DNA of 64,000 nt from Nemania diffusa (GCA_038501195.1 JBBPUQ010000008.1:2552501-2616500); one strand, 5' to 3'. Numbered from the stretch's first letter, positions 1 through 13,980 are shown. The notes: a model not told the origin generated them from the sequence alone. Made by a program: numbers and translations.

Positions 1-1
1 G

Positions 2-1039
2 TTCCACAACGTCTGCAGACATCGGGCCTTTCCAGTTGTCACGAAAGACGAGGGAAACAACAGCATTCTGGCTTGCAAGTACCACAACTGGTCTTATTCC
101 CTAAACGGCAAGCTCACCAAGGCGCCGTCGTATCAAGATATTGAAGGGTTCGACAAGAGCCAGAATGGGCTGTTCCCCATCCATGTTCACATTGACACTA
201 ATGGGTTCATCTGGGTGAACTTGGAGGCAGTAGAGAAGCCAACCACAGCATGGGAAGATGACTATAAGGGCATCGATAGGCAGGAGAGATTTAAGGCTTA
301 CAACTTCGACGACTACCAGTTCGACCACATCTGGCAAATGGAGGGAGAGTACAACTGGAAGCTCTTAGGAGATAACTACAACGAGTGTTACCATTGCCCG
401 ACTACACATCCTGACATCCCCACGGTCGCTGATCTCAGCAACTACGGTGTCGTCACGGAGAATGCGTACGTGCAACATCTAGGCAGGCCGACGCCGGAAC
501 AGATTGCGCGAGGCTTCAATGTAGCCGCCACATTCTATTTCCCCAATGCCTCGATGAACGTCTCGTAAGTAACACCGCCGCAAGATCGAGCGGGGTAGAT
601 TATATCACTAACACGTCACAGGCCTCATTTCTTCTTCATCCAGCGCTTCATCCCCAAGAATCCCAACACGTCGATCATGTACTACGAAGTGTTCCGGAAC
701 AAGAAGTCGTCCGACGAGGACTTCAACGTGATCAACGATATCTACAAGCGCATCATGTCAGAGGACAAGTATCTCTGCGCCAGCGCGCACAAGAACATCC
801 AGGCGGGCGTCTTCGTCAACGGCGAGATGCACCCCAGGATGGAGCAGGGCCCCCTCTTCTTCCAGAACCTCGTGCGCGAGCTCGTCACGACTCACCACAA
901 GGCGGAGAAGAAGGCCGGGCAGGAGATCTGGCCTGCGCGCCAGAAGCTCCCGGGAGACGCGAAGGCTAGCGAGGAGGATCTCGAGTTGTGCTCGTCGGTG
1001 GATTGCGCAAGCTTGAAAAAGGAAGGTCTCGATTGGTAA
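2..1039 (+). CDS. Rieske [2Fe-2S] aromatic-ring-hydroxylase-type oxygenase, choline monooxygenase/betaine demethylase-like (5' end outside window)
   Basis: Partial gene; the N-terminus lies before base 1. Exons 2-564 and 622-1039, with a 57-nt intron (GTAAGT donor, CACTAAC branch site, CACAG acceptor) joining in frame. The Rieske cluster ligands are visible: Cys-Arg-His at 14-22 and Cys-x-x-His at 74-85. The mononuclear iron site follows as N-E-C-Y-H-C-P-T-T-H with its two histidines at 392-394 and 407-409. This layout is that of the Rieske non-heme oxygenase family, whose members include plant choline monooxygenase and bacterial glycine betaine demethylase GbcA. Substrate is inferred from family resemblance and from the N-methyl dehydrogenase-like gene at 5.9 kb; choline, betaine or another quaternary amine are all possible. 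A partner reductase is needed by this family and none is visible here. No targeting signal can be judged because the start is missing. Confidence 0.88.
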
Positions 1040-2255
1040 TGGTTAGGTAGCTTGTCGTCGCGACTACTGGCGAGTTGCTAGTGTATCGCTTATCTTTGGT
1101 CTTGAAGCGGGAGTTTTACGAGTGGGCACGTTATGTTCTTTTTCTCTCATATTATGAGATGGGAATTCTATACTTACACCTAAGTTTGTTTATCGTATTT
1201 TAGGGGGTTAATTACGGTATCAAAGTGGGCATAATTATCTATCTACATGTCGGGAGTATATCGATAACTGCACGTGTTGTTTGATGAGACCAATCATTGG
1301 CTGCGCATGACAGTACTACAGAGTCAAAAAAAAGTACAAACAACATATATATGTATAACATAAAGTATAACAATAAGTGATGTAAATTTTTTTTTTAACT
1401 AATTAAATATTTCATTATAACATGAGTTCGATTTTTATATTATTAGTTATGTCACTTTTATCGGATCGGCGCGAAACTACCCGCCTCCACCTATATCGGA
1501 GTAGATAGATTGACAAGGGAATACATAGCCCCGATCTGGTTCAACAACAACGCTTACGACACGTAACTTGACCGACCTCCTTTTCAGCCTGGCAGGCCTA
1601 TAGCGTGTCGAGAACGGTTGGGTTGGAACATGGTAGGAATTCTGAGTGATAGGTAGGGGGTACCAAGAAAGCTAAAGCAGCGTCACCCGAATCCTCGTTA
1701 TCGTGACGTTGTCTAAGCAGGGATTCCCCCAAGCAAACCTTATCGCCGGCTTCGGCACCATGGCAAACGGACATGCTGTATCAAACATGGGTCGAATACT
1801 TACACTAGTGTAGGTAGGTAAACGGACGGGTAGGTAGAGGCGCAGTAGGCGCAGTGGGTAGGTAGCTGACAATTACTCACCCGTTAATGGTGTAGGTAAG
1901 TGGCTCTTGATTATCCTGTCTCGGTCTACCTTGGCCTCGCAGTAGTGCGATTGGCATCTAACTAACAGTAGGGTAGCGTATCTGCCTTTGAAGCCACAGT
2001 CATGTTGCCCGACCTTCGTCACGAGGTCGAAGGATCACCGACTCCCTCCGCATAATAATAAGGCAGCGTGCCTGGTCTAGAACGCCGACATGGATCTAAA
2101 CTATGTAGATTAAGTACATAGGTCTATCTATCAACGGCTCCGCACACGCTAAGTATACAGTTATAGTCTGTTGCTAGACAGGCAGCCTTTGACAGAGCAA
2201 CCTAATTTCCTCCTGCCGCCGGCCTCGAAGACACGAGTCTCAGACGCTTGGCTTG
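1040..2255. other. Intergenic region, no gene seen
   Basis: No supported gene. It holds an A/T-rich patch at about 1320-1460 and scattered TAGGTAGG-type short motifs (about 1650-1660, 1812-1865, 1891-1900). The short reading frames here lack family resemblance and splice-compatible neighbours. The last few hundred bases are the presumed promoter of the regulator that starts at 2256. Confidence 0.6.
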
Positions 2256-4712
2256 ATGACGCCGCCAGGCGAAAGCACGATTTCCCGTGGCAGACGACGT
2301 TCACATCATGCCTGCCTTCCGTGTAGGTCTGTAGCCAGCTGCAGTTCTCTCCCATTGCTGTCGTTATTGTTGTTATTGTTGTTCGCTTCTCATTCCATCG
2401 CATACTAACTTAGATATAGGAGAAAAAAGACACGATGTCCCGGTGAAAAGCCAGCCTGTTCTAGCTGTGCCCGCCTTAAGCAGCCATGTTCTTATTCCAC
2501 CCTGTTAAAGTCCCCTCCACGTGGTGGTGCATCGGTATTATGTGGCAGAACCCCAATTGATGAACGTCCCTTGACAATCGGCAGGAGGAAAGGCTAGCGA
2601 CTTTAGAGGAGAAACTGGATCTCATTTTGAAAGGGCACCTGTACATATGACTAACTCTCCGAGCACTAAACTTCAGCCCTTGATTTGCTAACTGCTTACC
2701 CAGGCCGGACTTCACAAGACCGACATCTCGAGATCAACCGCCTGAAGATGTCGCTGAAGAGTCGGAAGCTTCCGATCCTCCATCTCCAGCTTCGGCACCT
2801 GAGCGGCAGAACGATCCTACTCGGCAATTTTCGGCGGGCCCATCTGAAGCTGAAAATTCGGACACTCGCCCGAGCCCGGCGGATATTGCCACCGGGGTCC
2901 ATCTCTATTTCAAGTATTGTCACAGGCAACCAATTTGGTGCTTTGAGCGTGAAGACGTTGATGACTACAGCTCGCTTCCTCACGAACTTGTCTGCAGCAT
3001 TCTCTGTTTGACTGCACGCTTTTCCAATAGACGTGAACGGCTACAGCTCTATGGCCATAATGTCAGACCATTGATCATGCTTCGCATTGCGAATGGCACA
3101 GTGGTACTAGAGACAATTGAGAGCTTGTGCCTACTTTCATATTCCTTCTTCTTAGGCACGGCTCAACTCTATAAATTCACGCAGGCCATATACTAACATA
3201 AGTACAGATGGCAATATCAATCTCGGCCAGTTCCATGTCGGCCTCGCTCTTCAGCTCTGCCGGTCCGCCATGCTTGATCTTGAGTCAACGTACCCCGTCG
3301 ATGGCCCCGCTACTGAGCGGAGAAGGAGGTTATTCTGGAGCCTTCAGATGCTTGAGCAGTTCTACGGTCGTCAGACCGGTGTTCCGACTGTCCTTACCGG
3401 AATTGGTCGGTCCTATTCTTCAATTGGCGAGGGGCAGAGACTACTTTCAGAACTGAACTCGGCCACGCCAGCTCTACCCACCGAGAATCAGGGATCTTCT
3501 AAACCGAACGAGACCGGCATCTGGAATACGAGCCTTCATCTAGGATGGGTCTGGAGCTGCGTGAGGAAATTCGTTTCGGATTGTGCGCACAATATACTGA
3601 AGGAGCCTTGGCGTCACGACTCAACATATGCTGTGGTGCAGTCTGACTTTATGGAGACTGAAAACAGGATCCCCATGTGCCATAGGTATGATTCAGTCAA
3701 GTTCTATGCGCGGACAGTAGAAGAGATAAGGCGAAACCACGATTATTGGGCTCCTTGGCTGAAGGAGCAGTTTACCTACCACGTCATACCGACCGTGTTG
3801 AATCATCCGTTTCTCTATATCGTCGGGAGCCAACACAATCTGAATCTAGCAATTCCTAACACATTTTGGAAGAGATCATCTGAGCTCGCACTACTCCACG
3901 CTACTTGGATCGTGCGCATGATTGATATGATTGTAGACAAGCAAGTGCCTCTCGTCGATCCGTTCATGGCGCACGTAGCGGCCATTGCTGCTACAGTGCA
4001 CCTATACTACTGCTGCGCCGCCGCCGCTGGACTTAAGCAAAAATCTAAGACGGATTTCGCAAAATGCAGAAGGTTTATAAAAAGCTTTTTGCCCTTCTCC
4101 CCGGCTTGCGCCGTTCTGGTATGTTTTCTTCAGAAAAGGAGGGAGGCATAGACTAACAGCTCCTAGGACCGCAACCTAGACAACATGACACGCATCGCCG
4201 GCGGCTATCAGAACATGGACATGGACGAATGGATTCCGTCCAAACTCTATCTCAGTGTGCCGCTGATGTGGGACATATTACAATTCAACTGCGTCACGGA
4301 TCGTAAAGAGATTCCGGCCGTAGACCTGCTACATCCGTCCCTCGCCCCAAGCATCCACCAGGAAGACCTCGGTGAAAATTCCACGCTCGAGATCGATGTC
4401 GCCACATCGCCCGAAATCAAATTAGACACGGCAGATGGAGGGCAAGATGCACCCTCCTCATCTCGTCGGGCGCACGTTAAACCAGACCAAGCAGAAACCT
4501 CAGGACAGACGGTGTGGAACGAGGCCACCCTCGAGCCAAGCGAGAACCTCACCTTCAATACTACGCCCTGGCTGTACGCGGATCCCTCGCAATTTGTTAG
4601 CTTGGGGGATCTGGGCTGGCTCGACTCGCAATCTGCAATTAATGAAATCGGAAAAGAGGCACCTTGGTGGGAGGGAGGGTCTCTTAGTAATGTACAATTT
4701 AGTCAGTTTTAG
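2256..4712 (+). CDS. Zn2Cys6 fungal-specific transcription factor (716 aa, 6 exons)
   Basis: Exons 2256-2326, 2420-2534, 2585-2640, 2704-3155, 3208-4118 and 4167-4712; all phases agree and give 716 residues. The DNA-binding cluster is complete and has exact spacing C-x2-C-x6-C-x6-C-x2-C-x6-C, but its first two cysteines are in exon 1 (ACLPCR) and the other four in exon 2, so it is lost if the first intron is not recognised. A short leucine-rich dimerisation helix follows (EERLATLEEKLDLILKG). The middle holds the fungal regulator homology region, for example LYFKYCHRQPIWCF and LDGNINLGQFHVGLALQL. The C-terminal part is Ser/Asp/Glu-rich and probably activating. The 3156-3207 intron has a GC donor instead of GT, with a perfect TACTAAC branch site. 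Position between the Rieske oxygenase and the FAD enzyme, same strand, suggests a local pathway regulator; that role is inference. Confidence 0.85.
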
Positions 4713-5665
4713 GGTTGGCGTTTGAGCGAATTGTAATCAGAATAGTTCAAACTTAGTATTATAAATATACTATCAGGGTTTCTCTCGAATATACTGCATA
4801 TGCGCATTGCTTTTTCTGATAAACGCGAATCATTCGCTTCTTGCTCTATCTCGCACCAGCATCGCCCTTCTAGATCAGATATCCCGGTTTGTATCCGAGT
4901 TTACGCTAGTCATCTAAGTATCTATCGACCAGACAGACACTTGTCAAAAAATAGATGCATGCTAAGCTTCACCTACCTATTATCTCTAGCCTGATGACCA
5001 AAATCAGGGTCTACCTCACTCCGGCTCTGGATATCCGAAGTGCCTTTCCGGCCTGTAGGTACCCAATCCATGCTAGGGTGTGGATATTTCCCCGGACAGC
5101 AAGTTGTCTATTCGCGTATCTGAGCGACGCCGCCCTAAGATTGCATATCTTGACTGGCCTCGGCTCGTTGATAGTGGCGAATACCGAACACCGAAGCTGC
5201 AGCTACAGTGCTACACTGTACACAACCTATCCGAGAAGGGAAATCGTATACCCTGCAGTCCGATAGTCTAGTTAACTCCGCGCATTCTCCAGACTTCAAC
5301 GCGACCGGGTCTGCATGTTCCATGCCTTGGCATCGCGTGGAGTGTAGTACTCCCGACTACCCAGATACCTACGTAGACAAGGGATAGAGGTATGACGGAT
5401 GGTAGAGAGGTAGATAGTTATCACAGTTGTTTGCCTGTGTCGGCCCACCTTGTTTTTTCGCGGCTGCGATATAGCGGCGTTTCCTGAGATACGAATAACG
5501 ATGATCGAGATCTCAGACAATGCGTTCATCTCGCTGGGCCAACATGTCAAAACGATTCCCTGATTATACTAGTGACTCTCTCGCGATACATACCAGTCAC
5601 TCATTATCTTACCCACCACAACACCTTACATGATAGGTAGTAGTCGGAAGAGGAGGGTCACATAC

Positions 5666-5674
5666 CGGAGACGG
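5666..5674 (+). promoter_or_regulatory. CGG-N3-CGG direct repeat, candidate Zn2Cys6 site
   Basis: CGG triplets at 5666-5668 and 5672-5674, 242-250 bp before the ATG at 5916. Zn2Cys6 proteins commonly recognise paired CGG triplets. That the regulator encoded at 2256-4712 binds here is only inferred. Confidence 0.3.
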
Positions 5675-5688
5675 CTAGATGCTGCCAT

Positions 5689-5706
5689 GCCGATCACGTG
5701 ACCGGC
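5689..5706. promoter_or_regulatory. 18-bp near-perfect palindrome centred on TCACGTGA, flanked by CCG/CGG
   Basis: Eight of nine base pairs match across the dyad. The core TCACGTGA (5694-5701) is an E-box of the bHLH type, and CCG/CGG triplets flank it in inverted orientation, which also suits a zinc-cluster dimer. It lies about 210 bp before the start codon of the FAD oxidoreductase. Confidence 0.4.
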
Positions 5707-5909
5707 TTATACGCAGCTACTCAACCACTCGATCTATCTTTACGTACACTCACCCGGTGATTTATCTGCGGCGTGAGCGAGAGAGGAGCATCTTGATGGG
5801 GTCTTAGTATATGGTCGATATGAAGTATATAGGAGAAGATGGCCTGATGGCACAGATGCAGATTCGTCTGCCCCATCAACGTTCATCAGGTACATCGAAG
5901 GGCATATAA

Positions 5910-8447
<2,538 letters not shown>

Positions 8448-9080
8448 TTGAGCCTACGGTACCCCCCCTTTTTGCGTGGATCTTCAGCGACATGGGTTTT
8501 GAATGGGAAAGATTATCATTACCAAAACTTGCCAACGCGGCAGTTTTCGAGGTAGGTAATAGATATCTAGTGTTTGGCATTTTGGTTTGGTCATGTGTTA
8601 GGTAGGGTTGCTTGTCATAAGGGACGTAAAGCGGGAACTGGTATAATTATGGTAGCAAGCTCTACTTAGTCTGAAATATGAATGTTAAACTTTAATTCAA
8701 GTGAGGCAAATCTATAGTGGCTTTGACAATGAAGCAGTTATAAATCTTTTATATATAAAAATGTAACACTTAAACTATTGTTACTAAAAATAAGTTAACA
8801 AGTCTGCGGTTTTCGTCATCTTTCATAGCAATGGCATATCATATTTTTCTAGCAGTGCTTTATGGAGAATAAAGTAACGACACCGGTAATATTTCACTAG
8901 CTAGACCCTTTACTCAATGTCAAATATTTCTCTTACCTAGATTTTTCAGCTATTCACATGACTCCCGGCATCTCAATATCGTAGGCCAAATAAGTCAACC
9001 TATAAAATAACGTCCGAGATAATGAAATTGGTCATGTGGATTGTATTAGCCGGTGCCTTTCAGTTCAAAGGAAGTAAGAT
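8448..9080. other. Intergenic region, partly A/T-rich
   Basis: No gene seen. A/T-rich between about 8640 and 8800, with short TAGGTAGG-like motifs near 8551 and 8600. Contains the 3' flank of the FAD oxidoreductase and the 5' flank of the next small gene. Confidence 0.6.
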
Positions 9081-10018
9081 ATGGGTTGCGAGTTCTATAA
9101 ATGGTTATACTACGACGGTGCTGTTACCTCAAGTATAAGATCGTAGCACTGACGGTGAGAGAAGTGGCATCCCAAAGCTTGGCAGGCCCGCTGGCTTTGT
9201 TTCGCGTACTGATACACCTATTTCGTGGGTTGGCATGTTCGGTGCAACAAATCGCCGTACCCTACAACCCTCGGTATGTTTTTAACTTACTATTCCGATT
9301 TCCTGATGTATCGATAGCATGAAACAGAAGCGGGTAAAGATAAAGCCGAGGGTCGACTATCGACATCGTTGGCCGACCCAGCAGACACTAGTAGAGTCTC
9401 GTGTTTCTATCAAGCCCGGAAGACCCAAGCGGCATTGGAAGTTCGGTGCCGGATGGCCATGGTGGCTCAAGAAAAAGCCGGCTCTAGAACCGGGAAAGAG
9501 CACGCACCCATACGACACGGGCGTTGGCGAAGAGGAGAGTAGTTCGGAATCAAGTTCAGAATCTACATCCGCGCTCGGCGATGATGACCAGTCATGCTTG
9601 TCAATGTTCACTCACATGCCGCATGCTTGTTCTTCACGAACGGTAAGAATTGTGACAATGAACAGTGAACAGCCATCAGGATAAGTGGAATGCTGATTGA
9701 TACCAGCCCGTCCCGAAGTTCTCTCACGTCAAGGAAGAGCCGACGCTGGACACCCCAAGACCCTCGATTCAGCTCCTACGCTTCTTGACGACCCCTAAAA
9801 ATTCACCTTTCCCTCGAACTCGAACTGATAGCCCTTTCGATTTCGACAAACGGAGTGTTAAATCTACCAGGCTAAGAGAACAAACACCAGCTCCACCACC
9901 CAAGGCGGACCGGCCCGACGTGAAAGAGCCGAAGACGCAATCGGCCAAACTTAAGTATCTCGCCAAGACCATATTTAGACGTCGAAGCCTGGACTGGAAC
10001 CGTACGGCCTGTTCGTAG
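9081..10018 (+). CDS. Unrecognised small basic protein, 4-exon model
   Basis: Model: exons 9081-9117, 9186-9273, 9318-9642 and 9707-10018, all in phase, 253 residues. The last two exons are best supported: the 9643-9706 intron has GTAAGA, a CTGAT branch-like site and CAG, and reading continues for 103 codons to TAG. The 9274-9317 intron has GTATGT and TAG; the first intron (GTGCTG donor) is weaker, and an alternative start is the ATG at 9319. The protein is rich in Lys/Arg, with a Trp-rich patch (GAGWPWWLKKK), then an acidic Ser run (EEESSSESSSES), then Pro/Lys-rich sequence ending in an Arg cluster (FRRRSLDW). No family recognised; no clear signal peptide or membrane segment. It could be a species-restricted protein, or a doubtful model at the 5' end. 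Confidence 0.5.
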
Positions 10019-10924
10019 CCAATCATTCCCATTTATTACTCGTTACATAGTATTAAGATACCAGAAATTGTCACCTATTCATATCAAGAGACCTTTGCAG
10101 ACCAGGAACATAGCTTAAATCTCATTAAAACTATAGAGGGCAGTCTTCACCAACTCTTATGCGTACAAAGCTTGTTACCAACTACGACCCTTACATAATC
10201 CGAGCACTATGCATAATCAATTGCGAGAAGCATCGCAACGATTGGTTCGGGAACTCTAGTTACATCATCTCGTTCCTCCGAAGGATATAGCGGGTAGAAA
10301 ATAAGCATCGTCAACTCCGTTATTTTCACCACTGAACGCTTACGCAAGTGAGGCCTAGTAAAAGGGACCCTTCTAAGGTACTATTTGCTACGCTGAGCTT
10401 TAGTCAACTGCTAAAAAGGTATCTTTCAGCTTCTGTTTGCTAGTTACTTATACGGAAAACCCTTTTTATAGCAAGTCCCGAGAGGCTTGCAGAGGCTTGC
10501 CTAGAGTTGCCTTTTGTCATTTAGGTAGTATATGATGTATCAATTTTTGAGGGGCGGCAAACTGGTCGGTGGGCCAAACTATTGGCCAATGGCCTTACAT
10601 TTACCGACCAAGCTTCAACTGGTCTTACTAAGGATCTACTAGGGTCCTCGACCGCGGCCACTCAAATACTTGCATTTTTGGAATGACACAATCGCGAGCT
10701 CGAATAATGCCGTACCTACCTATTAGGAGATAAGATGCGGCTGCAGCAGGCGGGGTTAATCTTGCTCGGGTAGTAGACTCTTGCATATGCGTAGGCACCT
10801 ACATGTACGCACTACTAGCGGATAAGGCCTTCTATTCCCAGTATAAATCCAATCGAGATCGCCCAGTCCGCCGGGACCGAGCAATCCTAACGTCAGTAAC
10901 CTACACAAAAGACGCATTCACAAC
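10019..10924. other. Intergenic region with a hairpin-forming sequence and promoter of the hydrolase
   Basis: No gene seen. Contains a short tandem GAGGCTTGCA-like duplication at about 10481-10500 and an inverted repeat (TGGTCGGT at 10563-10570 against ACCGACCA at 10603-10610, with an inner GGCCA/TGGCC stem). Confidence 0.55.
10842..10847 (+). promoter_or_regulatory. TATA box candidate for the dienelactone hydrolase gene
   Basis: TATAAA located 83 bp before the ATG at 10925, a usual distance for a fungal core promoter with a short leader. Confidence 0.4.
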
Positions 10925-11817
10925 ATGACTTCTAACCCTCCAGCAAAGTGCTGCACCGTCGGCATCAAGCACTCGTAAGTGAAAACAAGGCTCTACTATC
11001 TAGAAGGATTTTTCAAATAGAGCGCATGTGTATTTGCTGACCCGATCGTTTCTAAATAGTGGCGATCCGGTCGGTGCCGACGTCAAGGTCGGCAAGCATG
11101 CCGGATACCTAGCAACCCCCGATCCCGCCACGGCGCACAAGGACACTGCAATCCTCTACCTCCCAGACGTCATTGGCATCTGGCAGAACAGCCAACTTAT
11201 GGCTGACCAATTCGCCGCCAACGGCTACCTGACTCTGGTCATCGACCTGTTCAATGGCGACCCGGTCTCCCTGAACCCACCCGAGGGCTTCGAGATCTTC
11301 ACCTGGCTCGAGAAGGGCTCGGACGGCAACAACCCGCATACCAAGGAATTCGTCGATCCTATCGTCATCGACGCTATCAAATGGCTTCAGGCCGAGAAGG
11401 GCATCAAGAAGCTAGGCGCCGTGGGTTACTGCTTTGGCGCCAAGGTACGTTTATACGCCCTTATAAATAATGATGCATTCTCACCATTCTGCCTAGTTCG
11501 TCGCGCGCCATTTCGGGAGCGGCATCAGCGTCGGTTTTATGGCTCACCCCTCATTCGTTGAGGAGGACGAGTTCCGCGGTTTCAAGGGACCGCTGTCCAT
11601 CGCCGCTGCCGAGACTGACACCATCTTCCCCAGCGAGAAGCGCCACCGCAGTGAGGAGATTCTTAAGGAGATTGGTCAACCCTACCAGATCAACTTGTAC
11701 TCGGGCGTTGTGCATGGTTTCGCTGTCCGTGGCGATGTCACCAAGAAGGACCAGAAGTTCGCCAAGGAGCAGGCCTTCTACCAAGCTGTTCAGTGGTTCG
11801 ATAACTTCCTGTTATGA
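10925..11817 (+). CDS. Dienelactone hydrolase family protein (251 aa)
   Basis: Exons 10925-10974, 11060-11444 and 11497-11817, phases consistent. An alpha/beta hydrolase of the dienelactone hydrolase family: nucleophile Cys141 in GYCFG, acid Asp186 in AETDTIFP and base His218 in VVHGF, giving the Cys-Asp-His triad characteristic of this family rather than the Ser triad. Length of 251 is usual. Bacterial members open dienelactones in chloroaromatic breakdown; the fungal members are mostly of unknown substrate, so no pathway is assigned. The start is fixed by the short first exon (MTSNPPAKCC), typical of fungal members that begin with a Cys-Cys pair. No targeting signal. A TATA box lies 83 bp upstream. 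Confidence 0.9.
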
Positions 11818-12002
11818 CTGGACAACAAAGTGGCTGCCCAGGCAAAGTTATGAATTGACACCATTGCCTTGTTCTTCTTAGAGTCGAAGAGAGCAATACA
11901 TGATGTACGCTATGGACAATTATTACAAATAAAGTAATATGCGATGGGTATCATTGTTCTGCGATTTCTCTCCTGCAGTTAAGCGTATAAAGTACATCTT
12001 AC

Positions 12003-13727
12003 TTATTGCGCGTCAGTAGTCTTCTCCTGAGCTGCCAATAGATGGCTTTGTAGTCCCCTCTTCCCTACTTGATTGGCCTTTGCAAGCTCCCTCTCCTCTT
12101 CTCGTAGGGTGGCTTTGCCGAATTCTAGTTGCCGCTTTTGTTTGCGTTTCTCTTCGGCAACGATGCGCTCACGCTCAGCTAGTGCCTTTTCTCTTTTGCG
12201 ACGCTCTTCTCTTGCTTTCCTTGCTGCCTCATCCTCATCTGCCTCGTCTGCCTTAGGTGGTGGACCTAAAGTTTGTATATAGGCGGCTAAGATAGGGTCC
12301 CGAACCTTGGGATCTAGGCCCACGTAACGCATATCTGTGAGTAACTGGCTTGGAAGGTTCTCGAGGAGGGTTTGGTTGTTGAGGGCACGAGCGGGTATTT
12401 CTTTTAGTAAGCTTGTTAGATCCTTCTTGAGGGTATTCTGTGGAAGTTTTAGCCTATTGATGTAGTCGCGATACCACTTTTCCCGGTCACGGTCATTTAA
12501 TGATGTGTCGCGCATAGGATCCTCTCGCTTATATTTTCTCCGGAACTCAGGCCAGTACAACTTCGGGGTTGCCTTTTGCTGAAGGAAAGCCATGTAGGGT
12601 ATCTTGGGGTCCTTCTTCTCTTCTCGGGTACGCTGTTCCTTTAGCACTTGGATACGCTCTCGGCTCCACTCTTCCCATACCTCCTTTCGCGTCTTCATCG
12701 TGCTAAGGACCGTATATCGAGGGTCGTCAAAAATACGGCCCTCTTCAATTAACTTGTCCCAAGGAGAATACGGGTTGATACCAAAATCATCGAGGAGATC
12801 TTTGAATACCGCCCTTGCATCCGTATCAGAAAAGGGGATGCCTTCGGCGCCTTCAGGCCAGCTTTCTGGGTTTCCATCATCATATTCCTCGGGGTCCAAC
12901 CCGTACTCCTCGCCCATGGTTTGTAATTGAAAGGCGATATCCTCCTCGGTGAATTCGACAGGTATGCCGTCGGTAGGTTCTTCGGTACGTTGGCGCTTAG
13001 ACGCGTGTGCAGTTTTGTTGTCGGGGTCACCATTTCCGTCAGCTTCCTCATCATCTGTAACCTCAACCTCTTCGTAGTCAGATCCGAAATCAACATGCTC
13101 AACAGCTTCCTCTCCTTGGCCAGTCTCACGATCTTGAAGCTTTACCTCGACGGGTTGAGACTCATCCCTTGTGGTACTACCACCGGCCTTCTCTTTGATC
13201 CCCTTAATATCTAGCTCAAGCACACCTTGCATCACTTTCTCAGGGATGCGCCAGTAACTGGCATTTTTGACGGGGTTATAGGCAAAGCGACGGCCATATT
13301 TAGTATATACGAGGACCCAGGGCTCACACCCTGGTATGGCGATCTTGGACTTGGGCTTGTCGACGGGTTGATGTCGTGGGCGATCCCTTCCATCGTTAGG
13401 TTTACGGTGTCCCCCTCTCCCATGTTGGCCAAAGGCCTGCGCGTCGCGCTTTCGTGTAGGATCGTACTGGGCTAAGAAGGCATTTGCGGTGGCGGGATCA
13501 GAGAGTTGCGGGACGGTTGAGTATTGGAAGAAGCTCGCGTGCGGATCTTGAGGTTGCGGCGCGGGTGGTGCTAGTGGCGCGTCGCCGCCGGGGCGTTTGT
13601 AGGTTGATTCTTTTGTCACCACATTGTAGTAGTATGTATGGCCTGTGGGAGCTTTGTGCTCTGTCCAGCCAGGCGGCAACGGCGGGGGTGTGAGGTGAGC
13701 GGATGGCTTGTACGTGGATTTCAACAT
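12003..13727 (-). CDS. WW and FF domain protein, Urn1/Dre4-like pre-mRNA splicing-associated factor (574 aa)
   Basis: Single uninterrupted frame. An N-terminal WW domain (LPPGWTEHKAPTGHTYYYN, ending in a Tyr where the second Trp is usual) follows a Pro-rich start. A second WW-like segment lies near residues 130-165 (EPWVLVYTKYGRRFAYNP). An acidic linker leads to FF-type repeats beginning near residue 308 (FKDLLDDFGINPYSPWDKLI), followed by a charged coiled-coil C-terminus (EDEAARKAREERRKREKALAERER region). Yeast Urn1 and fission yeast Dre4 share this WW-FF build and associate with the spliceosome, so a nuclear role in splicing is likely. Convergent with the hydrolase gene; stop codons are about 185 bp apart. 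Confidence 0.85.
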   Translation of the reverse strand: MLKSTYKPSAHLTPPPLPPGWTEHKAPTGHTYYYNVVTKESTYKRPGGDAPLAPPAPQPQDPHASFFQYSTVPQLSDPATANAFLAQYDPTRKRDAQAFGQHGRGGHRKPNDGRDRPRHQPVDKPKSKIAIPGCEPWVLVYTKYGRRFAYNPVKNASYWRIPEKVMQGVLELDIKGIKEKAGGSTTRDESQPVEVKLQDRETGQGEEAVEHVDFGSDYEEVEVTDDEEADGNGDPDNKTAHASKRQRTEEPTDGIPVEFTEEDIAFQLQTMGEEYGLDPEEYDDGNPESWPEGAEGIPFSDTDARAVFKDLLDDFGINPYSPWDKLIEEGRIFDDPRYTVLSTMKTRKEVWEEWSRERIQVLKEQRTREEKKDPKIPYMAFLQQKATPKLYWPEFRRKYKREDPMRDTSLNDRDREKWYRDYINRLKLPQNTLKKDLTSLLKEIPARALNNQTLLENLPSQLLTDMRYVGLDPKVRDPILAAYIQTLGPPPKADEADEDEAARKAREERRKREKALAERERIVAEEKRKQKRQLEFGKATLREEERELAKANQVGKRGLQSHLLAAQEKTTDAQ

Positions 13728-13980
13728 GTTGTTGACAGGTTTTTTTTTTGTTGGGAGACGATATCAGGTTAAGCATCTGTCGCGACCGCCCGGCATCGGA
13801 AAACGAGTTGCTCTACAACACCCATCAGAGAAAAGATGAATGAAGTATCTAACCCACGTCAACTTTGTCGGCTGATAATTAGGAATAGCTGAGGCTCAGA
13901 TATAAGAAGATGTTGATGGAACTTCGTCTCGTAAGCATAAATACATAAGTTGTTGATGCAAGTAGTATCTAGATAGTACA

